Position numbers and translations under genes: made by a program. A stretch of 64,000 bases of DNA from Lachnospiraceae bacterium (GTDB taxonomy: Bacteria > Bacillota_A > Clostridia > Lachnospirales > Lachnospiraceae), in NCBI GenBank assembly GCA_017416505.1, contig JAFQCI010000076.1, positions 62,001 through 126,000 on the forward strand, read 5' to 3'. The notes beneath the pieces are model-generated. The model saw nothing but the letters and a program-made list of their open reading frames with translations, had not been told where the DNA came from and did no database searches. Within the stretch, counting starts at the first letter, position 1. Each line of letters starts with the position of its first letter. Below are positions 51,282 to 60,045 of this stretch, piece after piece.

Positions 51282-52571
51282 TTAAAAGAATACATTTTTA
51301 ATATCATTAAAGAGAATAAAAATCATAAAAGCAAACAATATCATGATTCCTGCAAAATGCACCATGGCTTCTTTTTCCTGTGGAATCTTTTTCTTGCGGA
51401 TGGCTTCCAAAATAATAAAAACCAAGTGTCCGCCATCTAAAGCAGGAAATGGTAATAAATTCATAACACCAAGATTTACAGACAATAGAATGATAATATT
51501 CATAATACTGAAAATAACACTTTCCATGCCATATTCTTTACTTTCTTCCACAGTATCACCGATTACCGATACCATTCGAACAGGACCGGAAAAATCATTC
51601 ATGGATGCTTTGCCGGTAAATAAATAGCCTAAACTCTTATAAACAACCGATACCTGATATTCCATTTCATATAAGGAATATTTCATTGCTTCTAAAAATC
51701 CTACTTTTTCTCTATATGTGTTAACCACAACATACTGACTTAAGGAATAAGAATTAATTTCCTTTGGTGTTACAACAACTTCATGTTCCCTGTTATTTCT
51801 TACATAAGTAACTGTAATTTCCTTATCACTAAATCCTATTTCCTCTTTATACTTTGCCAGGTCTTCCCCATTTTTAATCTCAATTCCGTCTAACTTTGTA
51901 ATAACATCACCAATGGTAAGCCCAGCCTCACCCAAAGGACCACTTTCTTCCACACTCAGTAATTCAACCGCTTCCCCATCCGGTGAGTAAGAAAATCCTA
52001 AACCATAGTATTGGTACAAGGTATCAATGGTAATGTTCATTTCCTTTCCTTCACGAAGTACCGTTAATTCCACTGTTTCTCCAAAGTCTTCAAAATAATC
52101 ACTAATATAATAATCTCTTCCTAAATGGATCTTATCTCCATTGATGGCTATTACGATATCTCCTTCCTGTAATCCGTTTTCTGCAGCCAAAGAATCCTCC
52201 TGAACTGCCAAAACATATGGTTTATCAATACCTACAGAAACAATCATAATAATCGCCATGACAAAGGCAAGAATAAAATTAAACAAAGGACCACCAAAAA
52301 TAACCCAGAATCTTGCTCCTGCTGACTTATTATTAAACGCTCTTTCGTCTGTACTTTCTTCTTCCTCTCCTAACATGGCACAAGAACCACCAAAAGGTAT
52401 AAGTTTTAAAGAATACCTGGTTTCACCTATTTGCTTACTTAACAACCGTGGTCCAAATCCCACGGAAAATTCTGATACATAAATTCCGTTTATTTTTGCA
52501 AAAATAAAATGTCCCAGCTCATGAATGACTACAATTAAGCCAAAAATTAAGATTGCTATTAAAATATTCAC
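51282..52571 (-). CDS. rseP: site-2 intramembrane metalloprotease RseP/RasP
   Basis: 429-residue zinc protease that cleaves anti-sigma factors and signal-peptide remnants within the membrane. HELGHFIFAK (zinc-binding HExxH, about 18-27) lies in TM1, FGGPLFNFILAFVMAIIMI (about 92-110) in TM2, two PDZ-like regions span about 120-270 (VLAVQEDSLAAENGLQEGDIVIAINGDKI and VEESGPLGEAGLTIGDVITKLDGIEI), and NLLPFPALDGGHLVFIILEAIR (third metal ligand region) is near residue 375. It sits between dxr and ispG, as in other Firmicutes. Confidence 0.95.
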   Translation of the reverse strand: MNILIAILIFGLIVVIHELGHFIFAKINGIYVSEFSVGFGPRLLSKQIGETRYSLKLIPFGGSCAMLGEEEESTDERAFNNKSAGARFWVIFGGPLFNFILAFVMAIIMIVSVGIDKPYVLAVQEDSLAAENGLQEGDIVIAINGDKIHLGRDYYISDYFEDFGETVELTVLREGKEMNITIDTLYQYYGLGFSYSPDGEAVELLSVEESGPLGEAGLTIGDVITKLDGIEIKNGEDLAKYKEEIGFSDKEITVTYVRNNREHEVVVTPKEINSYSLSQYVVVNTYREKVGFLEAMKYSLYEMEYQVSVVYKSLGYLFTGKASMNDFSGPVRMVSVIGDTVEESKEYGMESVIFSIMNIIILLSVNLGVMNLLPFPALDGGHLVFIILEAIRKKKIPQEKEAMVHFAGIMILFAFMIFILFNDIKNVFF

Positions 52572-52575
52572 TATA

Positions 52576-53715
52576 TTACCTACTTTCTATATACTCATAT
52601 ATCCATTTTTCTGTTTCCAAAATATCTTCAATGGTCGGATGCTCCACAAAAGGATGTTTTAATATACACTCTTCTATCATATCATAGATTTCTAAAAATG
52701 ATATTTCCTCTTTTAAAAACTTAGCAACTGCCAGCTCATTCGCTGCATTGTATGCTGTAGTGGCACTGCCACCCTTTCTTCCCACTTCATATGCAAGTGA
52801 AAGTCCCCTAAACACCTCAAAATCCGGTTTTTCAAATGTAATAGACGGAATGTCCCAGAAATTCAGTCTTTCCTCTGAAAGAAAACGCCTTTGTGTCTCA
52901 CAAAGAGCGTATTGAATTGGTAATTTCATATCCGGAGTGCCTAATTGAGCAATCACTCCATGGTCCTTAAATTCCACCATGGAATGAATGATACTTTGAG
53001 GCTGGATTACCACCTGAATCTGGTCGTAATCTACATCAAACAACCATCTCGCCTCAATGACCTCCAAACCTTTATTCACCATAGTAGCCGAATCAATAGT
53101 AATCTTCTTTCCCATGGACCAGTTTGGATGCTTTAATGCCTGCTGCAAAGTCACATATTTTAATTCTTCCAATGTCTTTCCCCTGAAAGGTCCACCGGAG
53201 GCAGTTAAAATAATTTTCGAAACAGAATGCTTTTCTTCCCCGTTCAAACATTGAAAAATTGCAGAATGCTCACTGTCTACAGGATAAATCTTTACACCTT
53301 TTTCCTGTGCCAATGGCATAATGATATGCCCTGCTGTCACTAAAGTTTCCTTATTCGCCAAGGCTATATCTTTTCCTTCACATATTGCTGCAATAGTAGG
53401 TGTAATTCCTATCATCCCCATAATTGCAGTTACTACTATGGTAGCACTTTCACAAACCGCTACCTGAATCAATCCCTCTTTTCCGGAATATACCGGAATA
53501 TTTAAATCCTGAATTTTGATTCTTAATTCTTTCGCTAATTCTTCCGTCTGAACACTTACCATTTTAGGTTTAAATTCACGAATCTGCTTTTCAAACAAAG
53601 CAATGTTTTTTCCTGCAGACATGGACACAATCTGCATATCATCATTCTCTCTCACCACTTCTAAAGTCTGGGTTCCAATAGAACCGGTGGAGCCAAGTAA
53701 CGCTATCATCTGCAT
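52576..53715 (-). CDS. dxr: 1-deoxy-D-xylulose 5-phosphate reductoisomerase
   Basis: NADPH-dependent conversion of DXP to MEP, the committing step of the non-mevalonate isoprenoid pathway. 379 residues: nucleotide motif LLGSTGSIGTQTLEV (about 5-19), ALANKETLVTAG (about 118-129), PVDSEHSAIFQCL (metal-binding Asp/Glu, about 145-157), TASGGPFRG (about 171-179) and HPNWSMGKKITIDSATMVNKGLEVIEA (about 196-222). Four bases separate it from rseP. Confidence 0.97.
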   Translation of the reverse strand: MQMIALLGSTGSIGTQTLEVVRENDDMQIVSMSAGKNIALFEKQIREFKPKMVSVQTEELAKELRIKIQDLNIPVYSGKEGLIQVAVCESATIVVTAIMGMIGITPTIAAICEGKDIALANKETLVTAGHIIMPLAQEKGVKIYPVDSEHSAIFQCLNGEEKHSVSKIILTASGGPFRGKTLEELKYVTLQQALKHPNWSMGKKITIDSATMVNKGLEVIEARWLFDVDYDQIQVVIQPQSIIHSMVEFKDHGVIAQLGTPDMKLPIQYALCETQRRFLSEERLNFWDIPSITFEKPDFEVFRGLSLAYEVGRKGGSATTAYNAANELAVAKFLKEEISFLEIYDMIEECILKHPFVEHPTIEDILETEKWIYEYIESR

Positions 53716-53733
53716 CGTTTGTATTCCCCCTGC

Positions 53734-54534
53734 TTAACTAAAAAATACAATTCCATAATAAACAATTGGAGCCGTAAAAATAATACTGTCAAAACGGTCT
53801 AATACACCGCCATGACCAGGAATTAATTTACCATAATCTTTGATTCCGGTATCCCTCTTAAAAGCAGAGGCCGCCAAGTCACCAATAATAGAAATAAATG
53901 CACCTGCAAGACATACTACGGCACAAATCAATCCACTATGCTCTGAAAGACCAAGATAAGTATTTCCTAAACTTCCGTATGCCAAACCTAAAAGTCCGGC
54001 TCCAAGAATCCCACCAATAGCACCTTCTACACTCTTTTTGGGACTAAGCTTCGGTGACATTTTGTGTTTTCCAATCAATCTTCCCACACAGTATGCAAAC
54101 GTATCATTTCCCCAGGAACTTAAAAACGCCAGCACGACATAAGCTCCTCCGTCATGAAGCATACGAATGCGATAAATGTAAGACAACAACACCACGGTGT
54201 AAATAAAACCAAAAAAAATCGTCATTGCCTGTTCTCCCTTATATTTAGGGAAGGAAAATACATATATGCTCATAACCGTCATAAAAAATAAAAGAAGTAA
54301 TGGCAACACAAAGTTTTCCTTGTCAAAACATAACACCAGATAATAAATAACCGCAAATAAATATCCGCAAAAAGCAAATATGGATGTATCCAGTTTAAAA
54401 ATACGATAAAATTCCCTTAATCCTATCACTGACAAAAGTAACATAGCAACTAAAGTCCATGGACCTCCGGCATATAGAACCGCTGTCATAAGAATTACTA
54501 ACACAATACCGCTTATTAAACGCTCTTTAAACAT
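53734..54534 (-). CDS. cdsA: phosphatidate cytidylyltransferase
   Basis: Makes CDP-diacylglycerol from phosphatidate and CTP, feeding phospholipid synthesis. 266 residues with about eight TM segments and the C-terminal CDS signature (SAFKRDTGIKDYGKLIPGHGGVLDRFDSI, about 226-254, including the GHGG-x-x-DR-x-D metal motif). SPKKSVEGAIGG (about 164-175) is also conserved. Its start codon overlaps the uppS stop by one base. Confidence 0.95.
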   Translation of the reverse strand: MFKERLISGIVLVILMTAVLYAGGPWTLVAMLLLSVIGLREFYRIFKLDTSIFAFCGYLFAVIYYLVLCFDKENFVLPLLLLFFMTVMSIYVFSFPKYKGEQAMTIFFGFIYTVVLLSYIYRIRMLHDGGAYVVLAFLSSWGNDTFAYCVGRLIGKHKMSPKLSPKKSVEGAIGGILGAGLLGLAYGSLGNTYLGLSEHSGLICAVVCLAGAFISIIGDLAASAFKRDTGIKDYGKLIPGHGGVLDRFDSIIFTAPIVYYGIVFFS

Positions 54535-55259
54535 TATGAAAGCCCTCCATATCTTCTTTCTCTTTTATTATAGTACTGAATTGCCTTCCATAATTCCTCT
54601 TTATCAAAATCAGGCCATAATACATCAGTAAAATAAAATTCCGTATACGCCAACTGCCATAATAAAAAGTTAGATAATCTTTGTTCTCCACTGGTTCGAA
54701 TCATTAAATCCGGCTCCGGTATTCCCTGGGTATCCAGATATTCTGCAAACATACTTTCATTAAAATCTTCGATTCTGAATTTATCCTCTTTTTCATCCTG
54801 CATTGCCTTTTTCATGGCTCTAATCATTTCATCCCTTGCACCATAATTAATGGCAATAGTTAAATTTAAACCGGTGTTTTTCTTTGATACCTCATCCAAC
54901 TCAATAATGGCTTTACGAATATCTTCATCCAACCTGTTGATTTCACCGATGACACGAATCCGCATATTATTCTTATTTGCTTTTTTTACACAATCCTTTA
55001 AATAATTACGAAGCAGTTTCATCAACGCACTTACTTCATCCTCAGGTCTTTTCCAGTTTTCAGTAGAAAAAGCATAGACTGTAATATACTTAATTCCAAA
55101 TTCATCTGCTGCCTTACACACTTTTTCTAAATTTTCACTGCCTTTCATATGCCCATAATTTCTAGGCATATTTCGTTTTTTCGCCCATCTTCCGTTTCCG
55201 TCTAAAATAATGGCAACATGTTCTGGAATACGATAGCTTTCTTTTTTATCATTATTCAT
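54534..55259 (-). CDS. uppS: isoprenyl transferase (undecaprenyl diphosphate synthase)
   Basis: Cis-prenyltransferase making the C55 lipid carrier for wall synthesis from FPP and IPP. About 241 residues after the ATG at 55259: HVAIILDGNGRWAKKRNMPRNYGHMKG (about 13-39, catalytic Asp in DGNGRWA), AFSTENWKRP (about 62-71), NYGARDEMI, and PDLMIRTSGEQRLSNFLLWQLAYTEFYF (about 187-214). The frame is open to 55349, but that extension overlaps a terminator-like hairpin and does not look like UppS, so the shorter form is preferred. Confidence 0.94.
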   Translation of the reverse strand: MNNDKKESYRIPEHVAIILDGNGRWAKKRNMPRNYGHMKGSENLEKVCKAADEFGIKYITVYAFSTENWKRPEDEVSALMKLLRNYLKDCVKKANKNNMRIRVIGEINRLDEDIRKAIIELDEVSKKNTGLNLTIAINYGARDEMIRAMKKAMQDEKEDKFRIEDFNESMFAEYLDTQGIPEPDLMIRTSGEQRLSNFLLWQLAYTEFYFTDVLWPDFDKEELWKAIQYYNKRERRYGGLS

Positions 55260-55292
55260 AATCTGCACCAAGCCTTTCAATCCATATATGGG

Positions 55293-55328
55293 AAAAAGGC
55301 GAACAAAACTACCTTCATGCCCGCCTTT
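55293..55328 (-). terminator. terminator/attenuator-like hairpin between frr and uppS
   Basis: On the minus strand AAAGGCG and CGCCTTT pair over a 20-base loop and are followed by TT, giving a stem with a T run ahead of the uppS start. It would reduce read-through from pyrH-frr. Confidence 0.5.
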
Positions 55329-55395
55329 AAAATACGAAACTTCACTCATTCACAAAGTTCCCACTTCCGATATGGAAAAACCGAAATCACCTTGA

Positions 55396-55941
55396 CTAAA
55401 CTGTTAAAATCTCTTTTGACTTAACATCAATTGCCTTATCAATTTCAGCAATGTATTTATCTGTCAACTTCTGAACCTTATCTTCTAAGTTCTTTAATTC
55501 ATCCTCAGAAATTTCATTTGCCTTATTTTGTTTCTTGAACGCATCGTTTGCATCACGTCTAATGTTACGGATGGCAACTTTTGCAGCCTCTCCCTTTTTC
55601 TTTACGTCTTTTACAAGTTCCTTACGACGTTCTTCTGTTAATTCAGGGAAATTAATACGAACTGCCTTACCATCATTGTTTGGCATAACTCCTAAATCTG
55701 AATTGATAATTGCTTTTTCAATTTCTTTTACTAAAGATGCCTCCCAAGGAGTAATTAAAATACTTCTTGCTTCTGGAACGGTTACGTTGGCAACCTGTTG
55801 GATTGGAGTCGGAGAACCATAATAGTCTACTCTTAACTTATCCAAAATATGAGGATTGGCTCTTCCTGCACGAATTGCTGAAAATTCAGCAACTAAATTA
55901 TCCAGTGATTTTTCCATCTTTTCTTCGTATTGTTTTAACAT
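55396..55941 (-). CDS. frr: ribosome recycling factor
   Basis: Splits post-termination ribosomes together with EF-G. 181 residues with the all-helical bundle pattern: MEKSLDNLVAEFSAIRAGRANPHILDKLRVDYYG (about 9-42), NVTVPEARSILITPWE (about 53-68), LGVMPNNDGKAVRINFPELTEERRKELVK (about 85-113) and KNLEDKVQKLTDKYIAEID near the end. AGGAGG precedes the ATG. pyrH lies 21 bases upstream. Confidence 0.97.
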   Translation of the reverse strand: MLKQYEEKMEKSLDNLVAEFSAIRAGRANPHILDKLRVDYYGSPTPIQQVANVTVPEARSILITPWEASLVKEIEKAIINSDLGVMPNNDGKAVRINFPELTEERRKELVKDVKKKGEAAKVAIRNIRRDANDAFKKQNKANEISEDELKNLEDKVQKLTDKYIAEIDKAIDVKSKEILTV

Positions 55942-55962
55942 AAATCCTTTTCCTCCTAATAT

Positions 55963-56667
55963 TTAAACTTCCACAATAGTACCTGTAATCTTATTGTTCA
56001 CAGTATGTACTATACTATCTTCTTCGTTCAAACCAAAAATAATCATTGGCATTTTATTATCCATACTTAAAACAGCAGCAGCTAAATCCATAATTCCAAG
56101 TTTCTTATCTACGATTTCTTTTACACTGATTCTATCGTATTTCTTTGCATTTGGATTGATCTTAGGGTCACTGTCATAAACACCATCCACTGCTCTTGCT
56201 GCAAGTACAACATCTGCTTCAATTTCAATAGCACGAAGAACAGTAGCCATATCGGTTGAAAAATAAGGATGGCCAATACCTCCGGCAAAAAAAACTACCT
56301 TATTCTGATTTAAATCCTTTACTGCTTCGTCCTTAGAAAATAACTTCGTCATGGAACCAAAGGAAAATGGTGTATAAACATTAGTATCAATTCCAACGGT
56401 TCTAAAAATTTCAGATACATAAATACAATTCATTACAGTAGCAAGCATTCCAATCTGGTCTGCTTTTGTGCGGTCGATTTTTTCACTGGTTCTTCCTCTC
56501 CAAAAATTACCACCGCCGATTACAATTCCTACCTGAACACCTTGTTCTAATACCTTCTTTACCTGAAGTGCAACTTTGGTAACGGTAGGTTCATCAAAAC
56601 CTGTCTTTTTATCTCCTGCTAATGCTTCGCCGCTTAGCTTTAATAAAATTCGTTTCATCTCCATCAT
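55963..56667 (-). CDS. pyrH: UMP kinase
   Basis: Hexameric amino-acid-kinase-fold enzyme phosphorylating UMP to UDP, normally allosterically regulated by GTP/UTP. About 234 residues: LLKLSGEALAG (about 7-17), VGIVIGGGNFWRGR (about 46-59), DQIGMLATVMN (about 66-76), GGIGHPYFSTDMA (about 127-139), AVDGVYDSDPK. AGGAGA places the start at 56667 rather than the open-frame start at 56694. It is the promoter-proximal gene of the pyrH-frr-uppS-cdsA-dxr-rseP-ispG-polC run; rpsB and tsf, usually just upstream, are absent here. Confidence 0.96.
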   Translation of the reverse strand: MMEMKRILLKLSGEALAGDKKTGFDEPTVTKVALQVKKVLEQGVQVGIVIGGGNFWRGRTSEKIDRTKADQIGMLATVMNCIYVSEIFRTVGIDTNVYTPFSFGSMTKLFSKDEAVKDLNQNKVVFFAGGIGHPYFSTDMATVLRAIEIEADVVLAARAVDGVYDSDPKINPNAKKYDRISVKEIVDKKLGIMDLAAAVLSMDNKMPMIIFGLNEEDSIVHTVNNKITGTIVEV

Positions 56668-56702
56668 AAAACATCTCCTATTTCGTATACTCATACGTTA
56701 TC

Positions 56703-56731
56703 AGTATAACAAAAATCACGAAAACATACAA
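56703..56731 (-). promoter_or_regulatory. predicted promoter of the pyrH operon
   Basis: Minus-strand TTGTAT (56731-56726), 17-base spacer, TATACT (56708-56703). The -10 overlaps the palindrome GTTAT-CAGT-ATAAC (56697-56710), a possible operator. Confidence 0.55.
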
Positions 56732-56807
56732 TATTTTTTTTAAATGTATAAAAGATTGTGTTTGGAACATACTACAAAGGTAAATGATATAGTAAAGGAG
56801 ATAGATT

Positions 56808-56990
56808 ATGACACAGTTAAATCAAATGGAAGTTCAAAACTTACGTCACTTAATCAACGCACACGAAACCATTTCGCAAAAATGGAGCGAATATGCTAAG
56901 GCTTGCGACAGCCAGGAAGTAAAAGACTTTTTACGAAACGGTGCTGAAAGTGCAGCAAAAACAAAGGATGCGTTTATGAAATATCTATAG
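56808..56990 (+). CDS. small helical protein, possibly spore-coat related
   Basis: 60 residues with no cysteine or TM segment, predicted all-helical (NQMEVQNLRHLINAHETISQKWSEYAKAC, SQEVKDFLRNGAESAAKTKDAFMKYL). The pattern resembles short ferritin-like/CotF-type pieces that accompany spore coat genes in Clostridia. Function is not established. AAAGGAG lies ten bases before the ATG. The next gene, on the same strand, is a CotF-like protein. Confidence 0.65.
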   Translation: MTQLNQMEVQNLRHLINAHETISQKWSEYAKACDSQEVKDFLRNGAESAAKTKDAFMKYL

Positions 56991-57097
56991 TTTTAAAACT
57001 ATGATATAAAATATGCCCTTATATTCTGACGACTTTTCGAATTTCGTAACCTACACAAACAAAACAACAAGCAATATGATAACAGAAAGGAAAGTTC

Positions 57098-57394
57098 ATG
57101 GCAGCTAAAAATACTGCTATGTACGTGGTAAAAGAAATGGACGAAAAAACTATGGTATCTGATGCTTTATCAGAAATGAATGCAAGTCTTTTAAGCTATG
57201 CTTATTTTATTGAGCAAACCAGTGACGAAACATTACGTCAAAAAATCATCAACTCCCGTAATGATACGGAAGCAAAACAATATGAATTATACAAAATTGC
57301 AAAAAAACACGGTTACTATCAACCAGCGGCTCCTGCTCAACCAGAAGAAGTAGAAAAAGTAAAAGCAGAATGCTCCTGCTCAAGTAAAAATTAA
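57098..57394 (+). CDS. CotF-like spore coat protein
   Basis: 98 residues: helical core (MVSDALSEMNASLLSYAYFIEQTSDETLRQKIINSRNDTEAKQYELYKIAKKHGYYQPA), similar to the C-terminal half of coat F-type proteins, then a Pro/Glu tail ending in CSCSSKN with two cysteines that could cross-link. The assignment is from family pattern only. AAAGGAAAG precedes the ATG and a large terminator follows. Together with the 60-residue gene upstream it probably forms a sporulation unit. Confidence 0.65.
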   Translation: MAAKNTAMYVVKEMDEKTMVSDALSEMNASLLSYAYFIEQTSDETLRQKIINSRNDTEAKQYELYKIAKKHGYYQPAAPAQPEEVEKVKAECSCSSKN

Positions 57395-57416
57395 AGATTC
57401 GGATATCACATTCTAA

Positions 57417-57485
57417 GTCCCATGAATCCATAGAGTAAAACAAGGATTTTATTTTACTCTATGGCATTCATGGGACGATTTTTGT
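57417..57485 (+). terminator. large terminator after the coat-like gene
   Basis: GTCCCATGAAT plus CCATAGAGTAAAA (57417-57440) pair with TTTTACTCTATGG plus ATTCATGGGAC (57452-57476), one bulged C, giving a 24-bp stem followed by GATTTTTG. Confidence 0.9.
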
Positions 57486-57578
57486 TTTATTTACGAGATT
57501 GATAAAAACATATTTTTAACAAAATTTAAAATGAAGCCTATTCACCGTATTACCATTTTATAGAAATACGACCTTCCA

Positions 57579-57618
57579 CAAACAAACGTTTGCAATTCCA
57601 TCGAACATATGTTATACT
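57579..57618 (+). promoter_or_regulatory. lexA promoter with two LexA boxes
   Basis: -35 TTGCAA (57590-57595), 17-base spacer, -10 TATACT (57613-57618). Box 1, CGAACATATGTTAT (57602-57615), overlaps the spacer and -10. Box 2, CAAACAAACGTTTG (57579-57592), overlaps -35 and deviates from CGAAC-N4-GTTYG at one base. The arrangement predicts autoregulation. Confidence 0.75.
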
Positions 57619-57656
57619 CGTAACAGAACGATAACAAATACATATAGGAGGACTTC

Positions 57657-58277
57657 ATGAAATCGAATCAAATTACTTCGAAACAGCAAGAAATTCTGGA
57701 TTATTTGAAGGAATGTATCCTATCAAAAGGCTATCCGCCTTCTGTTCGTGAAATATGTGATGCTGTTAAATTAAAATCCACCTCTTCGGTTCATTCCCAT
57801 TTAGCCAGCCTTGAACAAAAAGGTTATATTCGTAGAGATGCTACCAAACCTAGAGCTATTGAAATTTTAGACGATGAATTTAATTTGACCAGAAGAGAAA
57901 TTGTTAATGTACCTATAGTAGGTACTGTTACTGCCGGCGAACCTATTTTAGCAGTTGAAAACATTGAAGGATATTTTCCTATGCCACCGGATTACCTTAC
58001 AAACCAATCCACTTTTATGCTGAAAGTAAAAGGCGAAAGTATGATAAATGCAGGTATTCTTGATGGTGATATGATTTTAGTGGCACAGCAGCCAAATGCA
58101 AGTGACCGTGACATTGTGGTTGCTTTAATTGAGGACAGTGTTACCGTAAAACGTTTTTTCAAAGAAAACGGACATTACCGCTTACAGCCAGAAAATGACT
58201 ACATGGACCCTATCATTGTTGATAAGGTTGAAATCTTAGGAAAAGTCATTGGGGTTTACCGTTCTCTTTTAAGATAA
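57657..58277 (+). CDS. lexA: SOS repressor LexA
   Basis: 206 residues: N-terminal winged helix ([52 protein letters not shown], about 5-57) and a C-terminal S24 peptidase domain with the cleavage region VTAGEPILA (Ala-Gly bond, about 90-98), the catalytic Ser in [18 protein letters not shown] (about 126) and Lys in [10 protein letters not shown] (about 163). LexA represses damage-inducible genes until RecA-stimulated self-cleavage. Two boxes in its own promoter, and three before the YneA-like gene at 39 kb, fit its known specificity. AGGAGG precedes the ATG. Confidence 0.97.
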   Translation: MKSNQITSKQQEILDYLKECILSKGYPPSVREICDAVKLKSTSSVHSHLASLEQKGYIRRDATKPRAIEILDDEFNLTRREIVNVPIVGTVTAGEPILAVENIEGYFPMPPDYLTNQSTFMLKVKGESMINAGILDGDMILVAQQPNASDRDIVVALIEDSVTVKRFFKENGHYRLQPENDYMDPIIVDKVEILGKVIGVYRSLLR

Positions 58278-58293
58278 GCATCCTAAAATAAAA

Positions 58294-58340
58294 AGAAGTG
58301 TGTTTACAGAACAAAGCGTTCCCAAACACACTTCTCTTTT
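58294..58340. terminator. bidirectional terminator, lexA (+) / rsfS (-)
   Basis: AGAAGTGTGTTT and AAACACACTTCT, a perfect 12-bp stem with an 18-base loop, followed by CTTTT on the + strand and preceded by AAAA. Serves both convergent genes. Confidence 0.85.
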
Positions 58341-58683
58341 ATAACAACGTATTTACATCAATAAACGTCCCATCTCTCCACATACGTTCTAAATCGTAAA
58401 ATTCTCTATCTTCCTTTAAAAATACATGGATGATGATATCATTAAAATCTAATAAAATCCAGTTTCCCGATGCCTTGCCTTCAGACTGTAATAACTTGAC
58501 ACCATTTTTCTCTAGTGCCTCTGTTACATTTTCTACCAACGCCTGAACCTGGCTTGGACTATTTCCATTTACAATGATAAAATAATCTGTAATTACAGTC
58601 TGTTCTCTAATATCAATCACACAGATATTTTCACCTTTTTTATCATCCAAAGCCTTCACTGCTATCTTGACTTTATCTAACAT
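58339..58683 (-). CDS. rsfS: ribosomal silencing factor RsfS
   Basis: Binds L14 on the 50S subunit and blocks subunit joining when nutrients are short. About 114 residues: VKIAVKALDDKKGENICVIDIREQTVITDYFIIVNGNSPSQVQALVENV (about 4-52) and KASGNWILLDFNDIIIHVFLKEDREFYDLERMW (about 72-104) are the family core. The frame is open from 58725, overlapping yqeK; AAAGGAGAAAGGAAT identifies ATG 58683. It ends inside the terminator shared with lexA. Confidence 0.94.
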   Translation of the reverse strand: MLDKVKIAVKALDDKKGENICVIDIREQTVITDYFIIVNGNSPSQVQALVENVTEALEKNGVKLLQSEGKASGNWILLDFNDIIIHVFLKEDREFYDLERMWRDGTFIDVNTLL

Positions 58684-58705
58684 ATTCCTTTCTCCTTTCG
58701 TTTCT

Positions 58706-59296
58706 CTATGAATCACCAATAACATCTAAATTCAGCGCATTCTTATAATACTCATATGCACTTAAAGTAATATCATCAATTACCGCATTCTTTACTTCTA
58801 AATAATGAATGGTATTTTTCATTACCTCACACAAACAGGCATCCAAATCTTTAAAGGCTAATTTTCTTATGAATCCCATATTTTTTATGTTTTTTCGGTT
58901 TGCCTCCATAAAATCTGCGATATAAATAATTTTTTCTAAATTTGTCATATCTTCTTTTCCCGTCGTATGGTAGGTAATTGCCGATAAAATTTCCGGGTCT
59001 TCCACTCCATACTTCTTTTTTGCATAAAGTGCCCCCAATTTTCCATGAAGTAATTCCGGATTCTCATATTCATATTTACTGATGGGTAATTGATTTTCCT
59101 GACAAAGTTTTATTTTTTTCTCCGGTGACAAATACTTGGCACAATCATGCAACAAACCTGCAACAGCAGCTTTTTCAATGTCCACATCAAAACACATTGC
59201 CATACAGGCAGCAGTATATTCTACACCCAGAGAATGTTCAAATCTTTTTTGCGATAACTTTTTCTCCAGTTTTTCACGCATTTGCATTCGGTCCAT
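58706..59296 (-). CDS. yqeK: HD-domain protein YqeK (predicted Ap4A hydrolase)
   Basis: About 196 residues of the HD superfamily: KRFEHSLGVEYTAACMA (first His), AGLLHDCAKYLSPEKK (the HD pair, about 46-53), PELLHGKLGALYAKKKYG and AITYHTTGKEDMTNLEKIIYIADFME (about 102-127). YqeK proteins hydrolyse symmetrical diadenosine tetraphosphate in characterised cases. TTG 59308 is also in frame; ATG 59296 follows a TAGGTTGG site. It is embedded in nadD-yqeK-rsfS, the standard Firmicutes order. Confidence 0.92.
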   Translation of the reverse strand: MDRMQMREKLEKKLSQKRFEHSLGVEYTAACMAMCFDVDIEKAAVAGLLHDCAKYLSPEKKIKLCQENQLPISKYEYENPELLHGKLGALYAKKKYGVEDPEILSAITYHTTGKEDMTNLEKIIYIADFMEANRKNIKNMGFIRKLAFKDLDACLCEVMKNTIHYLEVKNAVIDDITLSAYEYYKNALNLDVIGDS

Positions 59297-59367
59297 CTTT
59301 TGCACCAACCTACTTTCTCATGTTTTACGGGTAAAAGCCTTGTTTCTTCATGTAAGTATGAAAAACA

Positions 59368-59985
59368 TTACCTTTGGACCCTGGTATCATACAATTTATG
59401 ATTTCTGGCATACTCTTCTACTTCCTTAGGCAAAAGATAACGGATGGAACGCCCATTTCGGATTCTCTTTCTAATATTATGAGAAGAAATTTCCAAATTC
59501 GGAGTAAGCAACGGAAATATTTTTCCAAAAGGGTACTTTTCCATAAGATACTCAATTTGTGCTTCCAATTCAGACTCTGCAATATGGTCCCTTCCGGCAG
59601 CCAAAATTGCCGCATATCTTAATATCTCCTCCGGCTCTTTCCATGACTCAAAATGATACAAAGAGTCTGCCCCCATAATAAAATAAAAGTCATGTTCCGG
59701 ATATTCATTTTTTAACTGTCGAACTGTATCCACAGTATAAGTATATCCTTCCCTTTCCATTTCCAATAAAGATAATTCAAAATGAGGATTATCCTGAATT
59801 GCCAATTTCACCATCTCAATCCGGTCTTTTGCTGACACATTACTGGAAATATTTCTGTGAGCAGGTTCTTTCACCGGCATAATGAGAACCTTGTCCAAAT
59901 CAAAGTCCTCGTAAGCAGTTTCTGCCAACAATAAATGCCCATTATGAATCGGATTAAAGGTACCACCCATAATACCAATTTTCAT
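59368..59985 (-). CDS. nadD: nicotinate-nucleotide adenylyltransferase
   Basis: Adenylates nicotinate mononucleotide to deamido-NAD. 205 residues with the nucleotidyltransferase motif IMGGTFNPIHNGHLLLAE (GGTFNPxHxGH, about 5-22), MPVKEPAHR (about 36-44), FIMGADSLYHFESW (about 102-115) and the C-terminal ISSHNIRKRIRNGRSIRYLLP (ISSTxIR-like, about 168-188). It is cotranscribed with yhbY upstream and yqeK downstream; together with nadA at 42.5 kb it gives two NAD-pathway genes in the window. Confidence 0.96.
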   Translation of the reverse strand: MKIGIMGGTFNPIHNGHLLLAETAYEDFDLDKVLIMPVKEPAHRNISSNVSAKDRIEMVKLAIQDNPHFELSLLEMEREGYTYTVDTVRQLKNEYPEHDFYFIMGADSLYHFESWKEPEEILRYAAILAAGRDHIAESELEAQIEYLMEKYPFGKIFPLLTPNLEISSHNIRKRIRNGRSIRYLLPKEVEEYARNHKLYDTRVQR

Positions 59986-60045
59986 TTTTGCCTCCGTTCT
60001 CCGTTCTTCAAGGACAAATCATAAGGAAAGTATTTGCCCTAAGGT

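Noticed and set aside
55260..55349. N-terminal extension of uppS (30 residues)
   Set aside because: It covers a terminator-like hairpin, has no good ribosome site and does not resemble UppS.
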